Of a DNA stretch of 64,000 nucleotides, positions 43,764 to 55,411 are shown piece after piece. The first letter of the stretch is position 1; every line of letters begins with the position of its first letter. Where the stretch lies: positions 5,272,574-5,336,573 of the forward strand of contig WARS01000050.1 in the NCBI GenBank assembly GCA_008933995.1. Reading direction: 5' to 3'. A program made the translations under genes and the position numbers. The DNA is from Datnioides undecimradiatus. Lineage: Eukaryota > Chordata > Actinopteri > Lobotiformes > Datnioididae. Under the pieces are notes generated by a model. It made no database searches, was not told the DNA's origin, and worked only from the letters and a program-made list of their open reading frames with translations.

Positions 43764-44956
43764 GATAGCATGCAGAGTAGTTATTGTCTCACGCATTTAC
43801 ATGATTATCAGAAGCAGAAATGAAATTACGTTGTTTTCATGGTGTTCAAGCACAGTGGTCATCTCTCCAGCCGTGGGTCCAGACTTTGCCCTGTAAAGAT
43901 GATTTCCCCTGTTCTGTCATGTTAATTAGCGCTGCTGACGTGCTCTGGGTCCAGGATACGGTATAATGGAGTGCTTTGTTTGATCTATTGGTTTTGCACG
44001 TGTGCACATTGGTAGCATGTATTGTGTGTTTGACTCTGGGTTCGTGTTATCTGTCAGAGCTCTTTCCTGCGAACATTTAAATCCCGTTTTCTCACAACTA
44101 TTTGACATTAATGTGATTGCGTTGAGCATTAAGGAAGATATATATGAAAATAACCCTGACCAGCATCTATCCACCCTCGTATTTCACTTTAATTCCCATT
44201 TCTTATCTTGTCTCTCAAATTCCATCTGAATGCAGCAAACCTCGATGAGCAAACTGCCTTTATAGCTGCAACAGATACCCAAACTATCACACACAGCACG
44301 AAGATATCTCAAAGATATTATATTATTGGTTTATGTTTGTGCTGCTGTGAAACGATGGGTCAGCGTAAAATAGTTCTGGTGCTCTTTGAAGAAACTTTGT
44401 TTCCTCACATGGTTATGAATTCTCTTTGCACTGTAAATGAATCGAGGCCTGAGCTTAAATGTATTTTCTGATGAAGCTGAATTTGTGTTTGTGTGTTTTT
44501 ATTTGAAGAGTGTATTTTTGAACCTTGACTCAGAGACCTGTGTTTCTGGTCTGTCACTTTCTGTCCCTTTTTTTTTGTTTGAGCTGCCTTTGCTTACACA
44601 CTTGATTCTGTTCATAGGGGTTTAACTTCAGAGCGTGTTCTTATGTTTTATATCAGCGGTGAAGAAAAGCCGCTTTTAACCTTTAAATGTTCTGTAAATA
44701 GCACCATCAGAGCGCAGCAGATAAACAGTGTTGCTGAGGGATTATTCTGCCATTACTTCACTTCTTTAAACAATAACCACATTAACACCATACAGCAATA
44801 CCCACCATTGATTTTCATCCCGGGGGTTGAGCTCATTACCATCATCGCCTCATTTTTTTTCTTTGGATCAATCTGATGTTATTCCATCAGTGTGTGCAGC
44901 ATTGCAGGACACAGTCTCTGATTGGTCAACAGACCAAACCCAAGGCATATTTTATC

Positions 44957-45135
44957 GTCCAATACATTGTATTGCCTTTACCCACTACATCCTCATGGCT
45001 GACAATTATTTATTCAAAATCACAGAAATATTTGGTGAAAGCACCAATAGTCATTAAAGGCATCATGGCTGCAATTTTGATATTGAGGCGTTTGGTCAGA
45101 AACATTGTGATATTTGATTTGTTCCTAATATTTAA
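44957..45135 (+). mobile_element. Degraded MITE fragment, family with ATATTGCCCAGCCC end (copy 1)
   Basis: The order of words TTGCCTTTACCCA, ACAATTATTTATTC, GTGAAAGCACCAATAGTCA, TTGATATTGAGGCGTTTGGT and TTGTGATATTTGATTT matches one half of a non-autonomous element I recall as widespread in fish, whose ends read GGGCTGGGCAATAT. Internal support is the 13-mer AAAGCACCAATAG at 45038-45050, which reappears reverse-complemented in the second copy at 53756-53768. The expected terminal sequence is lost beyond about 45122. An 88-codon ORF across it (44876-45142) is a chance opening. The superfamily is not assigned. Confidence 0.6.
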
Positions 45136-45589
45136 TATGTGATTCGTCATTGTGGACTTATTTTGGAAAGTCTTGATGATACTGCAGTTCAAAGCTGGAT
45201 TACAAAGCTTGTAAAAAGATCCGAGTGTACCAGAGCCATGTCAGACTGGCACAACAGTACCGTTAGCCTTTCCTGCTCAGCTTTCAAACAGCTACTCCTC
45301 CAACACCAGATGACTTTTCTTTGCCCTGAGAAGCTGTAGCATGTGCTTACCGACACCCTGTACATTCATACCGCACATTAATATTTCCCTCTTCTCTGCT
45401 CACATCTCTCTCACTCACTCATTCACACACTAGCTGTCGGCGGCAAACTGCAGCGATTCGTTGCTTTTTCACAGCTCACAAAAGATCCATACTGTCGCAG
45501 CCTCGCCCGCGTTGCATTCTTCCCTTTTCATAATGTTTTTTCTTTTTTTACTTTCCCTCCTCTAGTTCATTTTATCTGTATCTTTTCAG

Positions 45590-45625
45590 CATATACCATT
45601 CTCATCTCATATACCATTCTCATCT
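45590..45625. repeat. 18 bp tandem duplication
   Basis: CATATACCATTCTCATCT occurs twice in direct succession without mismatch (45590-45607 and 45608-45625). This is a recent local duplication or slippage product. Confidence 0.95.
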
Positions 45626-46661
45626 TGGTTTTTCATCTTTTCGTCATCCTTCATAACACTGCTCTTCCTGGCAGCACCGTCTTCCTTCAGGTCCCCTAAT
45701 TGGCCTACTGTAAGCAGTTCTATTGTAGTTATCCCTTCTTTAATAAAAACCATATGAGCTGTGGCTCTCACTGTACCTACTGCCATGCTGCTCTGTCGTC
45801 TTTGCTACACTCCCCTCTCCACTATGTAAAATACATTACATTATACATCCACCCAGGTCAGATTTTATTTCCAAATATTTTTAATCTTGTCTTGAAAATG
45901 TAACCCGCTTTAAAGTCTAAATACAATACAGTTAAAGGGAATCATACACGACCATTTTGCAGTGTTTCTCTCTCACGCAGTCCATTCCATCTTTTTGCCC
46001 CTGTGCCATGTTCTTGGTTCCAACCCTTGGCCTGGTTAAGGCTCAGGAAGGCCCCCACAGCAGCTTAGCTCAGGCTTTAGCTGTGGTCCTGACATCAAAG
46101 GTGCAAGGAGAGAGGAGGGAAACAGCAGAGGAGCAGAGACACAGGACAGCAAACGCTGGCACCAGTATGTGGGTGTGGGGTGAGAGCAGGACATGGAATA
46201 AAAGGCTGAGCAAGAGTTGTGAAGGATTAAGAGGCACAGAAACAGGAGGGTTACTGTTAAACTTAGTAAAATGCAAGGAGACTGAGTAGAGAGGAAGTGA
46301 ATTAATGGGTGCAGCTACATTTCATTTTACCCTGTCGACTATGGCTGCCAGAACACATCGATTTCCCCTTATCGTATAATGCCAACTGAGAATTGGACAA
46401 TTACAAGAATAGAACGGAAAGTTGGTCTCATAAACTTTTCTTTTACCATCTTACCCCAGTCTAGTCCCGCAGTGGGTCCTAACCATTGTGTACTACAAGT
46501 GGATTCAAAGCAGAGTTCATTAATTATTAACATTTAACAATGTTACCCAATGTCTTTTGGGGTGTACACAGTGGAATATAAATACTAAATGCACATTACT
46601 CCCCAGAGCCGAGCAATTGATGTTCCCTGTCAGAATTAAGCTGGATTAGAGGTGATGAAAA

Positions 46662-46760
46662 ATTAATCGTCCCGCAGGGAAATTTGATCATAACAGTTGG
46701 AAAGACATATATGATAATTTAGTAAATAAAGCAAAGAAGATTATATAATGACAGTAAACC
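46662..46760 (-). mobile_element. Possible degraded retroelement 3' end
   Basis: The segment ATTAATCGTCCCGCAGGGAAATT followed by TTGATCATAACAGT resembles the LINE-type 3' block seen at 8151-8190 (ATTAATCC...GGAAATTC...TTACAG). The match is short and decayed, so this is only a candidate. Confidence 0.3.
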
Positions 46761-47343
46761 GCAGTACATTTACAGGTTAACAGATGAGGGTAAGTCAAAT
46801 AAGGTTAGAGCAATAATCTATGTATGTGGAAAAATATATATACATATTAATGTCAGCTGTTAATTTCTTGTAACTTAAAAACATTGTCAGATTGATCCCA
46901 TACTATCAGTTATGTGTCATTATCTGAGTGACACACACTGGTGCAAGAAGTCAGCCAATCACAGGAACCTGTGTATAACACATACTGTCATCCAAAGGAA
47001 ACGTAAACTGGATAGCTGGTAGCTTTCATTGATTTGCCTACCACTGAAAAATGGTAAACCAGTAAGAAAAATGGCTTTATTTTATTTTTTGTTGTTAAAC
47101 TGACGCTATGCTGGTCTGGCCAAGGTTCCCTTGAACATCACTAACCTTGGCTAATGTCAGTCACAAATCAGTACCAGTACGGCTTTTTCCAGTACGGGAG
47201 CTTCGATGCCAAAGTTTCTATTTCTGAGTTCAGGTTTTGTTTTTAATGACAAAGTTATTTTAAATTTCAAAAAATAATGTCACTATACAACCTGCTGCAC
47301 AGTTTGATTTAAATTATTTAAACTATGTCCTTTTTTCATATTC

Positions 47344-47385
47344 ATAGATAGATAGATAGATACTTTGATTGATTTACTTAGACTA
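47344..47385. repeat. (ATAG)n tetranucleotide repeat, possible LINE tail
   Basis: About four ATAG units followed by ATACTTTGATTGATTT. The combination of an ATAG tail and ACTTT-ATTGAT recalls the 3' end of fish non-LTR elements read on the opposite strand, but the rest of the block is missing. Confidence 0.4.
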
Positions 47386-49911
47386 ATCATTTCAGGGTAT
47401 GTAATGCATTTTTTTAATTGCTCTAATGAGCTAAATGATGTATTTGGCAGTAATTGGACATAACTTTTTGAACCACAGTACCCAGAAATTGTGCAGCATA
47501 ATGCCAGCAAAGCACAGACTGTTTGCCTGTGATTCTTATTTCATAAATCATGCAAGACGAAGAGCTGAAGCATTACAGAGTTCAGCCTTCTCTTGCACAA
47601 TAAGCACACTGTCATCCATTTTGGCTTGAGGCCTCTTAAAACCCAAGCAATAAAAGTACAAGCTTCTTATCCGAAGCAGCCAAAGTATCATAGTTGACTT
47701 TCAGGTTGATTCATTTGATTCAATTTGAGAGATGGCTAGGAAAGTAAATAATTGATATAGATATAGATATAGGTATAATTGCATGATAACCATTTATTTT
47801 TCTACTTATTTACCCCCGGGGTACCTGACCCCAGATTTCTCTCCATTGTTGCTTACTATGGGCAAAGTTCATACCTCAAATCAACATAGGATTTGGTTAA
47901 ATAGGATAAATGAACCAGCTGGTGGGGGATGCCACTGTTTCTTTATGAATTAGACTGAAAAGAAAATATGTATAAATAGGATGTAATTTAGACCTAATCA
48001 GAATCTAAATGTGAAAAATTAAAACGCATTGCCAAAACTAGATCACTTATTTCATGTTTTTCCACTCTTATCACCACACGCATGCACAAACGCTATTCTT
48101 GTGGTAAACCCAATGAAAATGGAGGACAATACTAATACAATATTGCATTGTTGTTACGACACTTGAGCTCTATTAGCTGTCACTGGATGTGGGTACTGGG
48201 TGATAGTCACTCATAGCATTCACCTTTCCCTGAGGCGCTTCCAACCAGGCATGTGTTCACAGAAGTGGTGAATATGAGGCTAATTATCAAGCACACACTG
48301 CTGCTCGGGGAGCTTGTGGCAGATCCCAAGACAGAGGAAGTGTGAACAGAAAGTCACTCACACATGCATGCACTCCCGCACACACCTACACACGCGAAGA
48401 TATATTTTTAGTGTGAAGATATTTGGGTGCTCATGGGCAGGGCATTAAAGTCACACCATTTATTTAACTGTAGCTAATTGAGTCCAGTGGGATTGTTTGT
48501 TGTTATTGAGCTTGCTTTGTGAGCAATGGAAGGGTGGAGGAGGAAAGACAGAACACTACTTGTATATGCATGCACCGTATATAATGTTGCTCACAGTCTG
48601 TCTGCATTTAGCCCACTGCTAAACTTCTTACTGTATAGTTACACATCTATTTACTCCTCCCCCTCACTAAGAGGCTTTGCAATGCACAGAAACATAAATA
48701 CATTCTCAAACTTAGATTCAAACAGATGTCTATAAAACACCTTGACTTTGGCAAATGGACGTCACTGATTCTATTTTCAACCTGAGATCACAAACTAAAT
48801 CTGTGCTCTTAAAATACAGTATCTGTCAGCAGTAGTTAATGATCCCCATTGGGTATTGCTTCTGAGACGTCATGTCATTTAGAGATGTTACATTAGTCAT
48901 TGTTCAGACAGGGCAGAGATTCAAAATCTGCTCACAGTCCTAAAATACCTTTTGATTACCTTTGTTCCAGCAAACAGGCTGGCATTGTAATTTTGTTTGT
49001 CTGTAGTAGTGTTTACAGACAAAACTAGTTCCTTATTTGGCATTCCCGCATGTACAAAAATCAGGAAAAAGGAAAATTTGAAATATTATTAATGTAGTGG
49101 GACAACTTGCATGGAATTGCACTTCCACTTGCTCAAAGAAAGTGTTCCCTAATCCCGACCTTCTTTTTTTCCCTCTTTGACATGCTTTTAGCGTGAAGTT
49201 TCCAGCAGAATTAATGTTCCTTTTTGTTTCTTTAATCAGGCAATATTACTCTGGGCTAGCTCGTAGAGGTCCTTCAGGAACAGGACTTGACTTAAATTAG
49301 CCAAAAAAAAAAAGATGTTTTTAAAAAGTTAAAATGATCTTGAAATATATTACTTCACAGATGCTTACTGCCCAAAAAGACCCTTTCCCCCCATGGTCTA
49401 GGAAAACTCTTACACAGTGGAGTTTCAATTTAAGGCACCGTCATTACAAGAGAACAGAAATAACTGAAAACGCACTTGTCAAAGGCAAATTGTTAATGCC
49501 CTTGTCTTTGTTAATTATCTTCTAGTGACTTTGACCTGTTTCGCTACAGGATAGCAAAGGCAGGCACGGCTCTACCTCAGGGCCTTGTCCCTCTTACTCA
49601 GGATAGCAACATACAGCACTTTACCCCATGTGACTGCGTTACCACAGGCTCTCTCTGTCAGGGAAAGACTGATGCTGATTGACAGCTAACACAAGGTCTC
49701 TGTCACAGCAACTGTAATCACATTCACCATGGAAAGGCTCAGGCATACTCAGTCTTTGATGCCCTGATGGCCTCGAGGTATCAAATACATGAAAGATATT
49801 TTTCTCCCCATAATGTAGTCTTGATTTAAGGGAGCCCGAGTACACGCTGTCCTAGATGATTCTATGGATGTTTGCGGCACTGTTTGCAAAGCTGCTTCTA
49901 CAATTTTACAC

Positions 49912-49955
49912 TGTGATTTCCTCTTTATGAATATGTGATTTCCTCTTTATGAATA
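49912..49955. repeat. 22 bp tandem duplication
   Basis: A 22-base unit beginning TGTGATTTCCTCTTTATGAA is repeated exactly (49912-49933 and 49934-49955), and a partial third start TGATTT follows. Confidence 0.95.
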
Positions 49956-52591
49956 TGATTTTCTGATCTGGTTTTTGAATCACCCATGGTCCAGCGACAC
50001 CATACCAAAACATGCCCTCAAAGACTGATCAAATAGATCATTGCTTCATTTCTCGTGCCATGTTGCTATTACTCTACATATTGCCATCCGTTTGTAACAG
50101 CTACCATCATTTAAGTCAGAGGATAAAAGAGCTTGAAGGAATAACAATAGTTGTTCCTGACCTGATTTTGCCTTTACATTCCTTTAAGACTCTCAGCTGT
50201 CAACAGTGACACGTCACTTGACAAGTGCAGGCTATCTAGAAATATGCCTTTGCTTCATAGGAATGAGTTATAAATGCCCATAAAACATTTGATATATAGC
50301 GCAGCCAGTGCTCTCTACATGACTCATACACTATATGTCAAGTGCATTTTGTAATTCTATGTTTTTTTATAGAATTTGCCAAATTATACACTGAATACTG
50401 ATTGGCTTCCTGTCGAAGCCACTTCATCCACCATCCACACATCCAGTCCCCCCAAACCTATTCAGTTCCTCTTAAGTGCTTCCTGCTTGGGGCTCCAATA
50501 TTAATTGGAGAGAAATTAACAACGGTGCCGCCATTGTGCTGCCATTAGGGTTACTCCTGTCCCAATTAACTGATGTTCCTGCTGTCATTCTCATTATGTT
50601 GCCTCACCATTTTGAACTGTTGAAAGTTGAAAAGATTCTCAATAATTGTGCGCTTTCAGTCGAGCTATTTTGAGGGAGGCAGATAAAGTTTGTGTGTTTA
50701 GCAGATGAGTGCTGTGACGACTTAAAAGCTCGCTGCGAAATGAGATGGGAAGTTGAGTGATGTGGCGCGCAGCAGGCAGACAGCTGTCACCAAACGCCAG
50801 TGCAAACAGCTACAGCTGTACCTGTGCGTGCATGTAAATGCCAGCGCGTTTGGATACGCGGTGCGTGTCTGTGCATGTAGTTCATAGCGGCACAGTGTGT
50901 TTTTACATGCAAATGGACCGGCAGCGGCAGATTCCGTGGCTTTAAATCTGTATCTGGAAGGTCTGGGGTTTTTTTATCTGTCTGTCTGCCGAGTCATCCA
51001 AACTTTATACATATTCCATGAGGGCGAAACATTTGCAACTCCAGCAGTTTCACTTCAGGAATTATTTTGCTTCAGTTCATCTTTACATTCTTTATAAAAT
51101 GCAGCTGAACATCAGCGTTCACCAGCATCTGCTATAGCGGGGATGCTTCATGGCCGCCCCAGGTTTCTACATAATATTAGTCCAACCGATTTTAGACATT
51201 TACTCTTTTTCATCACGAGGACGCTGTTATCAAGCATTTATTAATCAGTTAAATTTAATTAAGACAGCGATCTGCTTCAAATGCTCTGTCAGGGATTTGC
51301 ATTTTGTACAAGAATCAAGGACAGAAACCACAATAAAACCTGAGCATGGTGAAACACACCGTCCACACATGTTGTATCTGAGACCAAATGGGATTTTCTG
51401 ATGCTATTCATCATTATATATGAGTCAGAAGTGTGTTGATTGTTGAACTGGCAGTATTGTGTTGTAAAATCTTCCAAATGGTGAGGCAGGTTATATTAGT
51501 GGACCCTTTGTTGGCAAGTTCTTTGGTCCGGCATGGTTGGACGTATACACACCAAAAAAAACCGCCTCCACCTTCCTGAGGAGGAGATGTGCTGCACGTC
51601 TGGGTATTTTCTGGAGGGCAGAAGAAGGTAGGCAGCATCTTGATGCGTGAGCGTTCAAACACAAGTGTTGCTGAGGGCCACAGAAGGTTAGTGTGGGTTG
51701 CTCAGAATAATGAAGCTATATTTGAACAGCTGCTCTTGCTACACTCTTTACCGTCTTTGCTATTTCTAACCAGAGTGGCATTAACTTTGTTTTAACGTTT
51801 TAACAGAAAAGAAAAACCCAACTTTAATCCCTCCGGTGTTTTTCTCCACTCCCCTCGTTTTCCTTCATCCCTTGTTCTGCCTGGCTTGCTCACTTCCAAC
51901 TGGCAGGCATGCTGCTGATTAATGTGCTCATAATCACCACGGAGACAGAGAAAGGTGATTAATACTAGTCATTTAACATAGAACCTCCACGGAGAGTGTT
52001 TGTCTCAGTGTGTGTCTCTGACTGTGTTTGTGTGCCTCTGCGGTCCAGGTTTTTGTTAGTGAATGTGTGTGTGTTTGTGCACACAATCATGTGTGTGTGT
52101 CCTGTACTGTACATGTCAAAGGAATGATTTATGTTTTTCCACTCTAATGACTCTTGGGTAATTGTAGTGAGATGGAGGCATGTTTACACCTTTTTGAGTG
52201 TCATTGTATCAGCGGCTTGCAGCCTGTGGATGGAGATGAAATTCAAGGTTGAACAGGCTATGCTTCATATCATTATCTCTTACAATTTCCACTTGGATTG
52301 ACAGAGGTCTCCTCTGAAGTGACAGATCCTTTGGGACGAGAGAGAATAGCACTTGTATGTTGTCAGCATCCCGGACTCGCTCTTTACTTTATGTCTGTAT
52401 ATTGTGGTACAGTATATTATTGTGGAAGAATCTCCAGGGTTTTGCAGTCTAGTCAGTGGCCACCCAGCTTAATGATATGGGCTATTAAGGCTTCATTAAT
52501 CCACACAGTGAGGGAATGGGGATGATGTGTCTGCCCACATACTGCAGCCACTGCAGTGTCCTCCACGGACCCAGATTCTTTTTTATATGTG

Positions 52592-52612
52592 TATATATAT
52601 ATATATATATAT
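52592..52612. repeat. (TA)n microsatellite
   Basis: TA run of about ten units preceded by TATATGTG. Confidence 0.95.
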
Positions 52613-52896
52613 CCTACAGCAGAGAGTAACTTTGTCAGTGACAGCATTACATTTCCCTCTGAGATTGGCCAAAAGGGGCATGCAGCATGTAAACCACAGA
52701 CACATACAGTACGCATACATACATATCTGCAAACGCACACATGCACGTGCATTGTAATGATCACTTTTATTATTATGTTCATCATCAGCATATTAAGCAA
52801 GTGAAAAATGTGCCTTATGAAAAGTCTGAAACAAGCCTAAAGTAAAAATAGCCAAGGTGAGTCAGCCAGCGTTCTCGCCTTTGCATTATCCACAGC

Positions 52897-52921
52897 TTTT
52901 TTTTTTTTTTTTTTTTTTTTT
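52897..52921. repeat. T25 homopolymer tract
   Basis: Twenty-five T residues. No recognisable retrocopy adjoins it. Confidence 0.95.
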
Positions 52922-53740
52922 AGACAGGATCAATTTTAGTTGGTGATATCAAGACAAACGATCAACTGCACATAAGCTGAATTTACTTATGGCACCATGA
53001 AAAAAACAGATAAACCGGATATTTAGTTTTCCTTCCTTTTGGCTGTGGAAGCTGTTGATGCATGCCGCATTAGGAGAGCAGTCTGATATCATCATCGTGC
53101 CTTTTTGGTTTTGTTTACCTTGCATAAATGGCTTACAGTATGTTTGCCTCTTCAAAGTGATACCTCTAATGTGTGGTCAAGTGTTTTGCGTTTATCTCCG
53201 AGTGGGTAATTCATCTTTGAAAAACAGAGTGACAGTGAAAGGCGGGCTTTAAGGCTGACTTTGCACCATTTTTCGCTTTAAATCACTGCAAGGCTGGAAA
53301 TTACACAACTGTCCTCAGCTGAACCGCAATTGCAGTCGTTGTTGCCCACGGCATTTTTCTTTTTTTCTCTTCTCAAATTTGTTACGAGGCTGGTGAAGAT
53401 GGATAATGTAAACAAGCATATGACACGTCCCAGAAAATATTGCTGAGAGGCAAAGTGACCCACGGTCAAAGTTTTGTCTGAATTCTGTGGAGGCAGATTC
53501 TGTTAACTCGTACAAAGCTATATTTAATCAGCCGAAAAGGGCAAAAACAACGGTAACGGAGCCAGTACTGACTCACTCGCTCACTCACTCCATAGCCACA
53601 TTACACATTACACACATTAGCATTGTAGATGTTGTATTGTACTGCTTTGGTCTACACTTACTCATCATCTTAAAGAAGTGAAAGTAAAGCTGTTTTATAG
53701 TTGAGCTGAACAACAATAACCTACCTCTCCGCTGATGTTG

Positions 53741-53969
53741 TAACTGTAGGGACGACTATTGGTGCTTTGACCACTATACTTTTCCTTAACATTTACACAC
53801 TCACACACAGTCCCAATAAATAAGTAAAGTAGATACAGTGTTGAAGTGGATAAAGACAAATGACAGAACAGCTAAATCACATCATGTGACTACAATGCAG
53901 CCCTTAAATTCAGGAAGAAGTCTACCTAGTCTCATATCAAGATATCATATGGATATATTGCCCAGCCCC
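53741..53969 (-). mobile_element. MITE, family with ATATTGCCCAGCCC end (copy 2)
   Basis: On the plus strand the segment ends GATATATTGCCCAGCCCC at 53953-53969, preceded by TCTCATATCAAGATATCATA. At its other side it has CTATTGGTGCTTT (53756-53768), then a CAAATGACAGAACAGCT block and ACAATGCAGCCCTTAAA. These words in this order match the recalled fish element, in the opposite orientation to the copy at 44957-45135. The end beyond the CTATTGGTG block, which should carry the other terminal repeat, is missing, so this is a partial copy. It is non-coding. Confidence 0.7.
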
Positions 53970-53996
53970 AGGTGCCACTAACTTCACTGCATTAGG

Positions 53997-54035
53997 TGAC
54001 ACATCTCCACTCGCTCACAGTGACACATCTCCACT
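53997..54035. repeat. Imperfect direct repeat, 15 bp unit
   Basis: TGACACATCTCCACT occurs at 53997-54011 and 54021-54035, separated by nine bases. It lies close to the end of the neighbouring MITE. Confidence 0.85.
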
Positions 54036-55395
54036 GGATAACGTGTTAGTTGAATTTCCCCGTATTCTCTTTTGTTCATATAAACTCGGGCAGTTAATGC
54101 TGTGCTTTTAATCACACACCTGCAGTGAGCACAGGCGGTGGATATATCACGGCGAAGGTGAGGTGTGGGGGGGGTGAAAGGTCAGCGCTGACTCAGGAAG
54201 AAGCAGATGGAGAGACCTCTTTTAATTGGATGGTGGTTTTTACGACAAATCGGTCACGGTCATGGGTGACGTATAAACGATGGCTCTTCTCTTCCTCCTC
54301 TCTTCTCTTCTACCTCAAGGTGTTTTCCATCCCTTCTCTTCCCACTTTACTTGATTGATGACTTTAATATTTACCTGCGATCTCCCTCTCCCAACGTTGG
54401 GCTGCGGACGTTAAAAGAAAATAAAGCAGAAACACATGAAAGAGATTAATACCCCCCCCCAAAGCTGAATAAAGTATATAACCATAAAAGACTATATGAG
54501 TGCATGTTATCTCCCTGGAATGGTTTTAGACTGGAAGACCAATAAAGGCTAATGGAAGAAGAGATCAGGCTCTATCAGCTAAGGTGAATATCTCTGCTCT
54601 GCGCTGTATAATGGAACAGAACTTGGCCCACTTCCACTTCTGCCCAGATAACTTAAAGGCTTAATTTTACCTGGCCTGTTTGAAGTTTAGTGGAACACGT
54701 GGACGGGGGATTGCTTTGAAGAGATTAAAGCCCAAATTGAGCTGATGTGACGGAAGAGTTAACTGATGACGAACTCACGCTGAGAAATGATTGTTTTGCT
54801 GCATTTCATTGAACATCTGAACTTCTGTGTCTGCGCGAATCTCTGCGTGATCAGTGCGTGCATGTGTGCGTCTGTACATTTGACCCAATCTGTGGGAGCA
54901 CCTGCCTGCACTAGGTGTGACTCTGTGTATGCAACTCAGTCCGTTTTTCTTAGCTTGACTTAAGTAGATATCTCTATCAACAGCTCTCAGCTGCCAGTTG
55001 TTTGAGTACTTTCATTTCAGCTTCCCTCTTTCAGCGGTACCAGCCATCTGTGTTTGGGATTGGCATTTTATGTTAGTCTACCTGTGTGATCAGATTTAAC
55101 GATTCGTCCCCCAACAGCCTGCATGCGAATCTACTTTTTACCGTAAATTCTTCACAGCCTCTAAATGTGGGACACACCAGGCGCACTGTTTACTGCCATT
55201 TTGCTTCTCATTTCCATCCCGTCTTTTCTTCTGATTCTTCTGTTTGAGAAAGAGAAAGACAGAGCAGATAATACTGAATGTGGCAACCATTTGCATTGCA
55301 TATTGTCCCAAAAGTAGGCATGGAGCAGCGGAGTAAGACAGAGGGAAGGATTACAGGGAGTGATGGCAAAAGAGAGAGAACAAACGCTAATCTGT

Positions 55396-55411
55396 AAAAA
55401 AAAAAAAAAAA
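55396..55411. repeat. A16 tract
   Basis: Homopolymer that gives a Phe-rich stretch in the minus-strand ORFs crossing it. Confidence 0.9.

Noticed and set aside
44876-45142. 88-codon plus-strand ORF
   Set aside because: Lies across a degraded MITE copy with no transposase motif.
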